Counted from the stretch's first letter, positions 1 through 15,783 are shown. The stretch: DNA of 64,000 bases from Paratinospora sagittata (GCA_035771175.1 CM069596.1:8544001-8608000), one strand, 5' to 3'. Notes: generated by a model not told the origin, from the letters alone. Translations and numbers: made by a program.

Positions 1-666
1 ATCATACATAGCACCACCTAAGGACGTATATGGTTTATGACTCATATAATAGTTAGGAGCATTGCTCACTATTCATTATATTTCTCTGGAGAGGGATGTA
101 CATGAGAACCCGGCTACGCCCGGGGAGGGACATCAGTACGTGAATCCAGAGCATCGTTCCTGAGGAGGGTCGTACAGTGAGAACCTGGCTACGCCCGAGG
201 AAGGACACTTGTACGTGAACTCAGACGATGTACTTTCATCAAACCATTACGAGACGGTGTCACGCATTCATACTTATTGATTGATTATGATGCTCACATG
301 TGTATTTAAGATATTTGATATTGAAGTATGCTTTATTAATTGTTATACTCACGAACTATTTACCCACTGAGCGCGTTAAGCTCACTCCATTATCATCCAA
401 TCTTTCACAGGAAATTAGGAAGGACTGGGTGTAGGTTATGGAGCCCACAGTTTGTACCCTTTGTATGATTCATTGGGGAATTTGGGGAGTATGTTCCCTT
501 AACCATTTTATGTACAAATTATATTCTGAATTAAATGAAATCAGATTTGTACTGTATGTTATATATTTCCGCTGCGCACTCTGTTGTTACCATTATTATT
601 GTTCCAAATGCGCGCCCCATCCGCGAGTGTACCGCCGGTTTAGGCGTGTCCGGGCGGGGTGTGACA
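1..666 (+). mobile_element. 3'-terminal part of a Ty3/gypsy-type LTR
   Basis: This segment is the reverse-complement relative of the solo LTR at 38917-40312. Both share the GC-rich end (GGGGTGTGACA here; the degraded start TATCATACCCC there) and the adjoining 'accgccggtttaggcg' block, as well as the 'gagaacccggctacgcccgg' block. Only about the last 666 bp of the LTR is inside the window, so its left end and any target duplication cannot be seen. At 667 the sequence changes abruptly to an antisense gypsy reverse transcriptase, so this LTR is nested in an older element. Whether it is a solo LTR or the end of a full element to the left is unknown. Confidence 0.75.
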
Positions 667-1664
667 AACTCGTAATGTCCATACCTCGTCCAAAAAGCAG
701 TCTTCAGTACATCCTCAACTGATGGTACCCAGACCTCAAGTCAATCTTCGAAAAAAATTTGGCCCCAATCAATTGGTCAAACAAGTCATCGATACGAGGA
801 AGCGGATACTTGTTTGTCACAGTCACCTTATTCAACTGACGCTAGTTTATGCACAATCTAAGACTCTCGTCATTCTTCTTGACGAACAACACAGGTGCTC
901 CCTAAGGTGACATACTAGGGAAAATGAATCTCTTCCCCATCAGCTCATCAAGCAGGGCTCTGAGTTCATTCAACTCTTTTGGTGTCATACGATACGATGG
1001 AATGGAAATGGGTTTTGTCTCGGGCATCAGCTCAATAATGAAGTTTACCTCTCGCTTAAGCGGTAAGTCAAGTAACTCATCAGGAAAAACCTCTGGGTAC
1101 TCACAAACTACAGGAATGTCTGCTAAATTGAACACCTTGTCCCACCTCATCCACTGGCCTCAAACTGGCCATCGTAGCAACCTCAACATCAGTGGCTAAT
1201 CTACCCTGAGTAGGTGGTCTAGATGCAGTCCTACCTCGATAAACAAAGACTGGTTGTCCGGGTATCTGAAAGACAACCCTTTTGTAGAAGCAATCAATAT
1301 GAGTGTGATATGTTTCCAGCCAATCCATACCCAAAATGGCATCAAACTCGAGGAACTCTAACACTCTGAGGTCAACAGACATCTCATGGCCCTCGAATCT
1401 AACAATGCATCCCACACATACCATGTTAGGGTAAATCCTCTCACTGGCCGCTGTACTCAAAATCAACGGAATACTAGTCTTAACAGGAGATAATCTCAAT
1501 TTATCTACCACACTACCAGAAATAAACGACAGAGTAGAACCAGCATTAATCAAAACATACATCAAAGAATCGCAAATGTTGATTGCACCTTCAATTAACT
1601 GTTTAGCAAGAGCACAAGCTTGACAAGCCAAAGTAGAAATAGAAGGATCCTTCATATACGACAA
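667..1664 (-). pseudogene. Ty3/gypsy pol remnant (protease and reverse transcriptase)
   Basis: Read on the minus strand, 1664 to about 1101 encodes a retropepsin-like domain (LINAGSTLSFIS, then ILGMDWL). From about 1150 down to 667 it encodes the start of a gypsy reverse transcriptase: a YPEVFPDEL block, then [36 protein letters not shown] and a TRYGHYEF-like block at the break. The frame shifts near 1130 and again inside the RT, so the copy is dead. The expected catalytic Asp of the protease (D-S/T-G) is Asn-Ala-Gly here. The RT is cut at 666/667 by the LTR of another element, just before the expected MPFGLTNAP motif. Confidence 0.85.
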
Positions 1665-1870
1665 CTAATAAAAAGAGATGGTGTGGTCAACAATGGGCTG
1701 AGAGACATGTCCAAGTCTGTCATGCCAAATGGAAGTGCTAGCTAATAAAACAACATGATGTGAAGAAGAATTTGCTGCTACGAATCGAAACAGACCACAA
1801 TCAACCAGTCCTTGATGAAGAATTGGTTGGTAATAACCAACCAAAGGAGTACTGCATATTATTGCTTTGT
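1665..1870 (-). pseudogene. Ty1/copia pre-integrase fragment
   Basis: On the minus strand this stretch reads as a GAG-pre-integrase domain, with the motif SIWHDRLGHVS typical of Ty1/copia polyproteins (usual form LWHxRLGH). No other copia domain continues on either side, and it abuts the gypsy protease remnant. It is a small isolated scrap about 70 codons long. Confidence 0.6.
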
Positions 1871-4102
1871 TACCTCACTTGATAAGTCGTATTGCTTTTA
1901 TTGTTATTAACCAAAATTTAAGTATTGGAAAAAGGCCCGAAGCCTCTTAGCTTGGGTGGTAATAACCTCTCTACTTACCTATACTAGAGGGCAAGGATTA
2001 GATCACACAAGAGACAATAAAATAGGTTATCTTTCCTTTCAAATGCAATCTAATAACTCTCAAGGACAATGTCAACAAAGTGTATTTGGAAAGTGTGTTT
2101 TTAAAGCATTTTTCTATAGCACAATGCCAGCAAATACAAATGAGATTCTTAAATGCTTTCTATAACGAAGGCATTCAAACATGATATGCTAAAAGAATCC
2201 AAAAAATTCTAGGCTTCTCTTTTTTTTTTTTTTTTTTTTTTTTGGTAATCCAAAGAAGATTTTCAAAGATTTGTCAAAATCCCTAAAATATATTTGTTTT
2301 AGGTATAACATTAATGTCAAGATTACTATAAAAATGCTTCTAATTTCCTTCATAGCTTAGTGAAAATGCTGTATATATACATCAGTAATGTCAAGATTAC
2401 TATAAAAATGCTTTTCTTACTGGAAGTAATTTGTTTTCATCTCTTTGTTTTTTTTCTTTTTAATGAATCTTCAATAATATGTCGAGGGTTAGGAGACGTT
2501 ACTCAATAAATTGCTTTGGATTGTTGCCCATGACATTTCATGTAACTATGATGGAGATTTTCATAGTTACTAAATTCAGTAATTACATTTCTTCCTTATT
2601 TATTTTTTTTCTCCCCTAACCATATATCTCGTACTAAATATTTACTATTTTAACAAAACACTTGAAAAAAGCATTCGATTATCCTTTACAGAACTTAGTA
2701 AAAATATATTAGATTAGAAAATAAATTTTTTTCAAAAAAGTTTCACAAATAACTAATTTTACTCAAAAAATAGTGAATATTATTTATAAAATACTTTTCA
2801 ACAGGGAAAAATAATATGTATTGCTCCTATATTAAAAATTCAGTTTAATTTATGCTTTTAGATTTTTGTATATATAAGAAGAACCTTTAAAGATCTTAAC
2901 TGCTATACCTTAAATTGTTTCACCTTTGTGAATTGTCTTCTCTAAACTATATGTTGAAAGAATGGAGTTTTTGTAAACAAGCATCAAATCCTATTTGTCT
3001 ATATATATTTTTTCTATAAGATAAAATTTGAACAATAGTATTATAAATTACTGAGATAAATATTATTTTTATATGCCAATTTTTAATTTCTTTTTGTGAA
3101 AACTTTTTAATACGTGCAATTATATGTTGATGATGCAATCTCCAATTTTTTCATAGTACTTGAAGTTAATTTAACAAGTATACTATATTAACTAATTCAA
3201 TTGTCTCCTTTACAGTGAATTGACTCTCAAGATTGGAATTTCGATGGCGTAGTTGAAGATATGCTCATCATTTATGAACACAATATAGAGCCAAAGATGC
3301 CTATTTATGATTAATAGGACCAATCATGCATATAGTAGAATGAAAGATCTCAACTTTCACTTTGAAAGCATAGAAAATTTAAAGAAGATGATGTATTGTA
3401 AAAGCATAAATTTTATATGTATTATTGAGCTAATGTAACATTTATACATACTTTATTTATTTTTCTTTACTAAGAAAGAGAAAGTTCTTTACATTCATAT
3501 CTAGTGCTTGATTATCCGAATGGGTAATAATCTTTCATATATGTTGGTTATTTTCTTTCACAAAATGTCAAGTATATAATTTTAAAAAAATATATCAAAT
3601 TTGTTGATACTTGGTTAAATATAAATATGATGTAGTTTATTAATCAAGCTCATATTTAAAGCATTTAATTTGTTTGCTTTCATTAGTAATTCATAGTGGT
3701 GGCCCATGGGGTCAACTACGAGGGTGCTTGAGTTTCCCCCAGCATTTTGAATCGTGTACCTTTAGAATTTTCCATATAAGTATAACACAATATAAAAATA
3801 AAATGACAATTTTAAAAAGTATTAAAAAGCTTTAGAAACAAACTATGTATTGTAACTAATAAATCCATGTCATTAGTAACATATAGTAATAAAATCAATT
3901 TCATCACAATATCTCTATCATAGAAGCTAATTGTTAACAAAGTATAGACTTTATTGCTAACTATATTCTTCGGTGACAAAGTTTTTACACCTATATATAC
4001 CAATGAAATCAACTACCATATTTTTTTTTCATTGTTCAATTTCCTATTTGTTGCGTAGTGAATACATTATCATTTATGTATATATATCGACTCAACTTAA
4101 AT
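1871..4102. other. AT-rich stretch without recognised genes
   Basis: No open frame here resembles a protein. There is a T run at about 2220-2243. A block of about 30 bp ('aatgtcaagattactataaa' and following) occurs twice, near 2312 and 2388. The segment at about 1940-2005 has loose tRNA-like A and B box spacing and could be an old SINE, but this is weak. Confidence 0.5.
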
Positions 4103-4773
4103 GAAGGGTACCGATCTGATCATCGAGCAAGTACAGACTAGATCCATGTACCAGCCTAAACTTCAGAAGGAATGTCAACTTACCCAACCATAAAGATGAA
4201 TCAAGGTCTGGTCAGCGCCTACTGACCAGGTAGGAAAACCTACCAGATCGTAGGATAACAACTATGCGAGATCTACTGCAACAAACTCAGAATTCTCTAC
4301 TAGTTCGACTACGAGAAGGGCTATCCGACTTTCCAAGTACTACTAGAAGACTACTTAGCTCTTCAAGTTCAACTAAGATAAGACTACATCTCTCCTGATC
4401 CGACTGGGATGCAACTGGATATTCCCAATTCGACTAGGAAGCCTATGGGCGTTCCTGATTCGACTACAACTATGCTACAAGGCCAAAGTCTCAATTCTAT
4501 AAATACCCCATCACCCCTAAGAAGGAAGATACGTGATTTTCTACACAGTTGGGCTCACCTATTCTTCTACTCTTCTACGAGCTCTGAACTGACTTAGGCA
4601 TCAGAGGGTCTTTGGTCGATATCACACTGGTGTTCCTCACTATAGCCCATATTTATTCTTTTCTTTCTCAGATCATCTACTTCTAGCGACATTTCTGACG
4701 CTCCAGCGGGTTCCAAATCAGCATTTACTCTTCACCTCATCATTTACTAGTGTTGGTCAAATCTTGCACCAAC
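4103..4773 (+). mobile_element. 5' LTR of a Tat-like Ty3/gypsy element
   Basis: The right end is well marked: the sequence ends ..CACCAACA and is followed directly by TTTAGTACCGTCTGTGGGG, a degraded form of the TTTGGCGCCGTCTGTGGGG primer-binding junction typical of Tat/Athila-type gypsy elements. A TATA box (CTATAAATA) lies at 4497-4505 in the same orientation, and gag coding sequence follows downstream. The left end near 4103 (TGAAGGG) is a guess, because the 3' half of the element, including the second LTR, is missing. Confidence 0.65.
4497..4505 (+). promoter_or_regulatory. TATA box of the gypsy LTR
   Basis: CTATAAATA, in the sense of the downstream gag, about 270 bp before the LTR end. 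The position is consistent with an LTR (U3) promoter. Confidence 0.5.
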
Positions 4774-4793
4774 ATTTAGTACCGTCTGTGGGG
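4774..4793 (+). other. Primer-binding-site junction of the gypsy element
   Basis: TTTAGTACCGTCTGTGGGGA follows the LTR end. It differs from the common TTTGGCGCCGTCTGTGGGGA at a few positions, consistent with decay of a dead copy. Confidence 0.5.
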
Positions 4794-4839
4794 AAAGTAA
4801 TGCTTTAAGCCGTAAACAGCTCTTCTGCAAGGAGTTAAA

Positions 4840-6768
4840 ATGCAAAAATCCCAATAGAAGTAGAACCAGCCGCCGAACCGGTGGTCCCTCAGGATAAAAA
4901 GAGAGGAAGGCCACCAAAGAAGTCAAAAAAATCTTCTGCGGAGAAGTAGAAAGCCAGAATCACCACCGTTGAGAAAAACCTGGAGAAGATGTCCAAGATG
5001 GTTTTGGAGCAACATCAGATGCAGTAGCGGATATTAAAGGAAGTATTTCCTATCCAAGCTACCCCCGACTTGCGACCTCAGATGGAAGAGGCGAGTCGGT
5101 GCCTGAGCATGACATCGCGACGGAAGTCGGTGTATAGCCATCACCCACCAAGCTCCAACCCCAGACCACTCAACATGGGGGACTTACGTCACTCTCTCAA
5201 CAGAAAACAAGGTCTGAACTCGATTTTTGTGCCATCAAAAAAGCCTGACAACGAAAGGACTGATAGAAGTAGGTCGGTGTCCAAGAGGTCAGTACCTTCC
5301 TTACCCAGATCAAAGATAGTCATTCCCAGTCATGAGAAGTACGAAGAACTTCCCTCACCGTTTACCAAAGGAGATCCTCCGAACACCTTTGCCTAAAAAC
5401 GTCCAGACTACTGAAGTCAGGACATACAAAGGCAAAACAGATCCAATGGAACACATTCAGAACTTCAATTCATGGATGGAGTTCAAAAGGTACGATGATG
5501 CCACAATTTGCAAAGGTTTTCAGATCACTCTGGGTGGTTTGGCTAAGAAATGGTACTAGAGATTAAAGCCTAGATCTATCCATTCTTTTGGCAATTAGTG
5601 CACAAGTTCATGAAGCACTTCGCGGGTAAGAAAGAAAGAGAGTGACCGGTGAATAGCCTACTAGTTGTTCAACAGAAACAATGAGAAAGCCTAAAAGATT
5701 ATCTGCAGCGTTTTGATGATGTGAAGCTGGAAGTCGACGAAAGCCTAGAAGGTTTCACTATTCACTTGGAAAGAGGAAAGCTCGGTCCTATGCAGAGATT
5801 CTTGAACGAACAAACAAGTACATCAATGCAGATGAGTTGGTTGAGGCCAAGAAGGAGGATCACGGCTCCCCCAAGAAAAAGAATGCTAAAAGGAAGCGAG
5901 ACAAAGACTTGAAGCCAAAAGAGGATAATGGAGGCGGGAAGAAATCAGACTCTAGTCATCTCGATCAAAGGAGCAACAGGGTTCCTCATAGTGTGTACAC
6001 TAGTTACAAGCCCCTTAATGCTTCCAGAGAGTAGGTTCTAACGGAAATACAGAACAGAGAATATGTCCAGTGGTGGAAAAAGTTGAGGGCTCTTGCAGAG
6101 CAGAGAGACAGGAAAAAATAATGTCAGTATCACAAAGACCATGATCATGATACCGACCAGTGTTATAACCTAAAGGAAGAAATTGAAACGTTGATCTGTA
6201 AGGGCCACCTAAGAAACTTCGTCAAGGATTTCGACCAGCAGAGAAGCCCAGCATCTAATCAAAGTGGGACCGAAACCGTTGGAGAAATCATAATGATCTT
6301 CAGAGGAGACCAGGTCGGTACCTCAAATCAGGCCATGAAAGCATACGTTCGAGAAGCCAAATCAGAAGTGATGAACACAGAATACCAACCAGACAAACAG
6401 AAGAGAGCTGACTTTGCGATCACTTTTACGGAGGATGGGGCTAATGGCACTCTTTTCCCATACGCAGACGCCCTGGTGGTGACGATGACAGTCGCCAACT
6501 ACAAAATCCATAGGATGTTAGTCGACAATGGGAGCTCAGCTGATATCCTATATTGGCTAGCGTTTGAGAAGCTAGGACTGATCAAAGAGCAGCTTAGCCA
6601 TGTCGATGTTCCTTTGATCGGTTTCATCGGAGATGCGGTCATGCCTGAGGGAAGAATTACCCTACGAGTGACAGTCGGCGATTCAGAGCACAAAGTCACT
6701 GTGATGACTAGTTTCTTGGTGGTGAAGTGTTCTACCGTGTACAATGCTATAATTGGCCAACCCTTTTT
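4840..6768 (+). pseudogene. Tat-like gypsy gag-protease remnant
   Basis: Several short frames on the plus strand together cover gag and protease. The gag core is at about 5330-5560 (YKGKTDPMEHIQNF, then FQITLGGLAKKWY). A zinc-knuckle-like block is at about 6120-6230 (CQYHKDHDHDTDQCYNLKEE). The protease is at about 6450-6760 (RMLVDNGSSADILY, then YNAIIGQPFF). Stops and frameshifts separate the frames, and the protease has DNGS where DTGS/DSGS is usual. The match stops at about 6768, so RT, RNase H and integrase are absent; another repeat seems to have replaced them. Confidence 0.8.
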
Positions 6769-7449
6769 CTCAAGGCACACAAGCTGCAAAACAACGGTGG
6801 CACCACACTCTGATGCTTAAGTTAGTTTCTGAGGGAGAAAAATAATAAGTGTAGAGAGTTGGAGTTTAGAGCATACTTTTGTCTGGTAGATTGAGAGTCA
6901 TTTTTATAGCGGAGGGTGGATCCCTTACATTTATTGCAGGAATTTATTATTATGAGGCATTTAAGTTCTTTCCTTATCATAATATATGAGTTAACATGTA
7001 TCTCAAGATGTGTGTCATCATGATCAAGAATGTTTTCGGTCGGCGTGTGACAAACGTCATGCATAAGTAAATCTCAACCATGAGCGGAGGCGAGGCCGAG
7101 AATGCCTCAATCATGGTCAAGGCATGGTTGAGGCAAGGTGTGCCTCGGTCGTGGTGTGCCTCGACCATGGCCGAAGCATGTTGGGTTTTGGCCATGGTCA
7201 AGGCAAGTTGGGTCTTGAGCTCAGTCGAGGCAAGGTGTAACTTGGCCTTGGCCAAGGTGTTATTCCTGGCTGCAACCGAGGTAACTCTCTTGGGCCCGGT
7301 TGAGGGCATCTTCTTCATTTTATTCCCTTGGTTCCTTTTGTTATGTTTGGGCACATCTCAGGTATTATTTTTGAGGCATTATGGTTTTGGCACAACTTTG
7401 TTTATAACTTGGAGTTTGTTCAATTTTGAGTGTAACAATATACCCAACA
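6769..7449 (-). mobile_element. Possible LTR of a second element, minus orientation
   Basis: The right edge reads TGTTGGGTATATTG on the minus strand (from 7449), a plausible LTR start. A minus-strand TATA-like CTATAAAAA lies near 6905. Between about 7085 and 7290 is an irregular minisatellite rich in 'catggtcaaggca' and 'gtcgaggcaag' words. The left end merges with the broken gypsy protease, and I found no target duplication. This is an inference from base pattern only. Confidence 0.3.
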
Positions 7450-7519
7450 CAAGAAAGAATTATTATACAAATATATTTGTATCAAGTTTAATTTACTTAA
7501 AACAAGATTGTTAAAATAG

Positions 7520-8170
7520 TCATTCCTCCAACAATGTAGTGTACTCTACAATCTGTTGCGCATCATATCTTGTAGGACATCCTAATTGGCAATATAGAAC
7601 AACAAGACAAGCAGAACCCCATGAGTATGAGTTAACCTCGTCTAGGTTGAAAAGTAGTTGTAAATAATTTGTGTTCACCTTTCTACCACTCATATCTTTG
7701 AAAACAGTACAACCCAATATGAACAAGAGATATGCCCTTGTTTTGCACTCGGTCGAAGGATATTGTAGGCCCTTTTTCATTACTAATCCAAATTTTCTTT
7801 GCAACTCTAATCCAATCAAACTGATTGTCCTCTAGCCAATTTGATCTCCTTAGTTATCTTTAAACTTGGCACTTCTAATGTTTCCTATAATAGCAAGACC
7901 GCATATGTTCTCTATTCATAGTTTTGCCCACAGTTGAAATATGCAATAAGACCAAGACATCATCGAGTGTGATGCTCATTTCAACGAAGGGTAAGTGAAA
8001 TGTGTTGGTTTCTAGATAACACCTCTTCACAAAAGAAGAAATCAAAGGCTTGTTGCCATTCTCATATGTACACTTCAACAAAGGACAAAAACCAAATCCT
8101 TCAATGATCATTGTAACTCTTTCTCTGCCAGGATGTTGACTGATGTCCCCAAAGGCCACTTTTCAACCAT
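7520..8170 (-). pseudogene. Plant mobile domain (PMD/MAIN-like) remnant
   Basis: Two minus-strand frames match the PMD family (transposase-derived; MAIN/MAIL1 and 'PP7 long form' homologues). The first (8159-7875) has FGFCPLLKC, then LETNTFHLPFVEMSITLDDV, the family's core 'ETxTFHLPxGEMTxTLxDV' motif. The second (7819-7520) has RAYLLFILGCTVFKDMSG and YSWGSACLVVLYCQL. A frame break with stops near 7820-7875 separates them. No start codon or upstream exon is seen; the solo LTR beginning at 8305 lies just upstream. It could be a dead MULE-borne or host PMD copy. Confidence 0.75.
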
Positions 8171-8304
8171 GATTTATGCACTTGATTATTTTGCGTTTTT
8201 GTATGAATAAAAAAATTACTTAAATTTGTGAAATAAGTTCATTCAAACGTAATCATAAAAAATAATTTAATTTAACTAAAGACGAGAGTCATGTATCTTA
8301 TTTT

Positions 8305-11069
8305 TGTTGGTGCACTCAAGAGGGAGGTGAATTGGGTGTGATGGTCAATTTAAATTTTTTTCAAATACTTAGCTATATATATTAGTACATTAGAATTAAA
8401 TGCACATATTAACCGTAAAGTAAAATGCATAATTTAAATCACACTAGAATTTATAGTGGTTCGGCCAAGCCTACATCCACTACCTAATCACCCAATTAGG
8501 ATTTTCTCAATCCACTATCTAATTCTCCTTCAGGTGAGAACCAAACCGTTATACATAGAATTTTACAGGTTCAAGACAAACCTATCCCTTTGCAGGCTAA
8601 GGATGAACCGCATTTCTTTTTTCCGGAATGAGAAAAAACCCATGTTCTTTTTACGGAGAAGAAAAAATCGTTTCTCTTTTACAGGTTTAGAAATAACCTA
8701 TCATTTTATAGGTTAAGGGCGAACCTATCATTTTTGCGGGATAAAGATGAACCGATTTTCCTACTTACAGTTGAGGATGAACCTTAATATGATTTCAACT
8801 TGAAATCATCAAGTGAACTACATTCATTTGTCCTGGTTGTTTCGATCGAAAGACACACCAACATTACAACACAAAATAATAATGTTGGTTCTAGCTGAGT
8901 AGAACACTTTACAATTAAGCTCATATGCATAGCATTACAAAGATCAATAAATTTGAATACGTAATGCTAAGAGACATACAAGTACCTTTCAATGTTCGGT
9001 ATTGCTCAAATATAGTTTCGAAAAGCGTGAATGATATTTAAATCAATTAAATGCTTCTTCAAAAATATTATGATACCATTGAAACATTGAAGTTTAAAAT
9101 GCAAGACCAGTATAAAACATAAACTCAGATAGTTTTCAGAATAGATAAAATATATAGCACGAAAACTTTTGGTTCTTTATTCAGTAGTTAACACAACTAT
9201 TGATATAGTTCGACACAGTACTTAAGATATTAAATCAAGTACAGTTGTATCTCTCATAAACTATTTCTAAAATTCCTTCATCAGCATGATTGATGTTAAA
9301 TAAAAATTCAGGCTGAGAATTTGAGTAGAAACCAGTTCAAACATATTTTCAAAGATAGAATATAATTGAAGCTCAATATGAAAATATTTTGATTAAGTAA
9401 AGTATCAATAAAGAATATTTTGAAAACTTAGAACATTTGAAAACTTTTTGAAAGATTAAACAACGACTAACATTCAAAAGTTTTTGGCACAATAAAAATT
9501 ATCAGCGAGTTGTTTGTTTCGAAGTGTTTGTATATATAAACCTAATAGAAAATAGTCGCTAGACATTTGAAGTTCAAATAATGTGAGCATTTACACAACG
9601 GCTAGAATGTATCACAAAAATGGCAATGAAATTTTCATGACCATTCTGGTTCCTTTCAGGTTACGTGAATAAGGAATACCTTAGAAAGCATGATTCATGC
9701 ATCAAAGAAAATCTCTGATAAATCTAAACAGGATTATGTGCAAAGATTCATTCTGAAAAAGTAGACTGATATAGCGTATTTGTCAGAACAGTGACGGTTG
9801 TTGAGTTAGCTTCCCGATTCAGTAATCAACATCTTGATGCATAATATCAACTTTGTCTTGTTGTTCCTTGAGCGCACTCATTACGTATAAGCGTCTTGCT
9901 GAACAATGAAGTAAGGGCATTACTAACTCATAAGCGTCCTGACTTTCTTTGCGACATAAGTGACTTAACTTTGAGGGCTCTAAAGCACAATTAGCGTCCT
10001 GTTTGTTTTTAAATCAATTAACTACGTGAGGGCGCTACTTTCGGAGTAAGCGTCCTACCTTTTAAAACATAAAACACAAGGGCGCTACAACTCTGTAAGC
10101 TTCTTGTCATTTCAAAATATATTTGAAAACAAAACCAAGTGCGTTGAAGGACAGTCAGCGTCCTGAAAGTTATTAAGTTGGTTCCCAAAGATGACGGCAC
10201 TCCTATCCAGGTAGCGTCCTGATAGTTTATCCAACTCATAACTATCAGCGTCCTCAAAAATAAATTCTTTGAATAACTTAAAAATCTTTCAGTAAGCTGA
10301 TGTTCAGTTAGCGTCCTAACAACTTCAGAGGTTAACTAAAAGGGAGGCAACTACTACAAGTAAGCGTCATGATGAATCAATTCAATTCAACTTTGAATGT
10401 TATCAACACCCTAATGAATCATCAGCGTCCTGACTTATCAAGTTCAAGAAAGCGCTGCTAAATCATTAGCTTCCTAAAAGACTCTTGAAAAATAGTTTTG
10501 ACTCGCGATTAAAAATACGATGAATGCTAATAAAAACACAGTAGATTTTAAATTAAACATAGAAAATTAAATCATTTGAAATACCGTAAAGTGTATGATC
10601 AAAACATGCAAATATGCAAGCGATTTGTGCATGGTTTTGAAAAGTGTTTGAGCAATATCGATTAGAGAAAGATATACCTTAAATACTGTATATTTCTGAT
10701 ATTTCTCATAATCTTTAAATTCAACTCTTCATTATGAGATCTTTGATGAACTTCGAGCTTGAGTTGAATTTTGTGAACATTGATCGAATGATGTAATCTT
10801 GAAGCACTTGATCGAATCGTTCCAGTGGTGTGATCTTGAAATCATGTTACGATCTCTGAGGTCCTTTAATTGAAACGATTTTGAACGTCTAATATGACCT
10901 TGAGTTCTTTGATTGAATCATTCTTTGGCTTTTTGTTTTCCTGAGGTGCTGAGATAGGTTCTTGATTAAAGCTCGTTAGCACCGAAATAGATTGTGTTTG
11001 TGATCATCAAAATATATTTCATAAAGTATACTTAGGGACGTGCTAAGTGATGAACCACTTAGGTCAACA
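8305..11069. mobile_element. Solo LTR, 2765 bp, with 5-bp target duplication
   Basis: The segment begins TGTTGGTGCACTC and ends GGTCAACA. It is flanked on both sides by ATTTT (8300-8304 and 11070-11074), an exact 5-bp target duplication. The inner start (a 'caagagggaggtgaattggg' block) resembles the LTR start of long-LTR copia elements of the SIRE/Maximus type; that lineage call is from memory. No internal domain is present, so it is a solo LTR left by LTR-LTR recombination. About a dozen copies of an 'agcgtcctga' word lie at 9868-10480. Confidence 0.85.
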
Positions 11070-11074
11070 ATTTT

Positions 11075-12790
11075 GCCAAATATAATATGCCATGTGTGTT
11101 CTGAAATGAATAAGGAGAAAAGGGTCAATAGGTCAACCAAGGTAAGAACCAGTCAACATATGTGACCTAGGATCCTTGAATGTTTGCTCCTCTTCCACCT
11201 CCTCTTCTTCTTCGTTTTTATGTATAATGGGTCATGGTAATTTATATTGAACCAAACGTATTGTCTTCTTACCGAGGTTGTGGGCCTAATTTTTTTGGAG
11301 TTTTGCTCCTTGCTACGGACAATGTTTCTCCTTTGTCTTTGTGACATATCTAAATAGGAAAATACAAAAAAAAAATACATTATTGGCATAAATCATTGAT
11401 AAATGATAAAAAGAATTTTTATTTTTTTTAAAAAAAAAGCCCTAAATGTTCAGTTTGGTTGACCAAGCCAAATAGAAGCAATTTATCTAGCCTATTATTT
11501 CTGCCAAGATCAGACAGAAACGAGTTGTCTGGCCAGCTAGGACTGGACAAAACCAATATGTCTAGTCCTAGTCGACCAGATAGATCGTTTTAGGGCAAAA
11601 ATGGATTTGTAAAGCCTATTTTTCACCTTTCTTTGATTTTTGGCAAAAAAAAAAAAATCTATAAATCTAACAATAAACAACTTATAACTTGTAAAACTCA
11701 ATTTATTAACTATTTAAGATTCAAAATGCAAAAAGCTTTCTCCAACACCGATTTAATTAAAACCTCTTCAAATTCCTAAATTACTCAATTTTACCATAAG
11801 ATCTCGTTAGTAAAGAACCTTTCAAATATTGTTCTAACTTGTTGATGATTGAAGAACTTGAAGAAATGAAGAATCAAAGAGAGAAGAAAGAGGAGGAAAG
11901 GGAGAGGACGGTGGAGATTTTTTAGAGGGGCAAAATAGAAATATGAGTAGGGTTAGAGAGAGCATTTAAATGGTTTTTAATTTTTTGATGGGTTAGAGAA
12001 GCAACCTATTTCATATTGTTGGTGATGACATATCAGATGGAGCTTTCACACATGTTTAGAATGGAGAGATTTAAGCCTATTTCTATGCAAGGTACACCGA
12101 AAAAAAAAAAAAATTCTTGGAAGAGTTGGAAGTTGCATATATTTGATACAAAAAAGGTATATTTAAATTATTTGAATTATATGTTAAAAAAAAACATTTG
12201 AAGTGAAATACCAAACAAAGATATTCCCATTGTGTAAACAATTACCTGATACACAATTCTCGCCATGTTTACAATCTATTTATAAGAAAAAAAAACTTCG
12301 ATTTTCTTGGCCCTCAAAAGGGCCTAAAAGAAAAGATAATGCATCTAATACACAGTAATAGGGGGGTTTTTCTTTTTCTCGAAATAACCTGTTTTTTGAT
12401 AGGAAAATGAAAAAATTAAAAACCAGATTCGTTATCCATTTTTCATTGGAAAAGTCCAAACCATCCTTAAATGCTTGGTACTCTACAAAAATTAATGAAG
12501 AGCTCAAGATTGTCTTAGTTTCAATCAACATAAACCCCATCTCATCTCAATGCATACTAAAAGTAATGCCTTCGAGTCCATGAAACTGGTACATATTCTC
12601 ACACATGAGAGTACATGTATCATTGAGACCAAAGACAATGTGCGCAACTGAAACGCATGAGTTACTAAGGACAATATGATCTTAACACAACTTCACCTAT
12701 TGCTCTGACAACTCAAAAAGAAAGACACTTGAATCTAAGAATGGGCCAAACGCAAAACTGGTAAATATAGAAAAGAGAAGAAATAAATGG
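11075..12790. other. Intergenic stretch, nothing firmly recognised
   Basis: AT-rich and low-complexity tracts dominate. An 86-codon open frame at 12280-12540 (minus) has no family I recognise and may be chance. The 3' untranslated region of RPS20 should lie just left of 12791. Confidence 0.4.

Positions 12791-15783
<2,993 letters not shown>

Noticed and set aside
12280..12540. 86-codon frame, possibly an organelle-derived insert
   Set aside because: The peptide looked protein-like, but I could not tie it to any plastid or mitochondrial gene.
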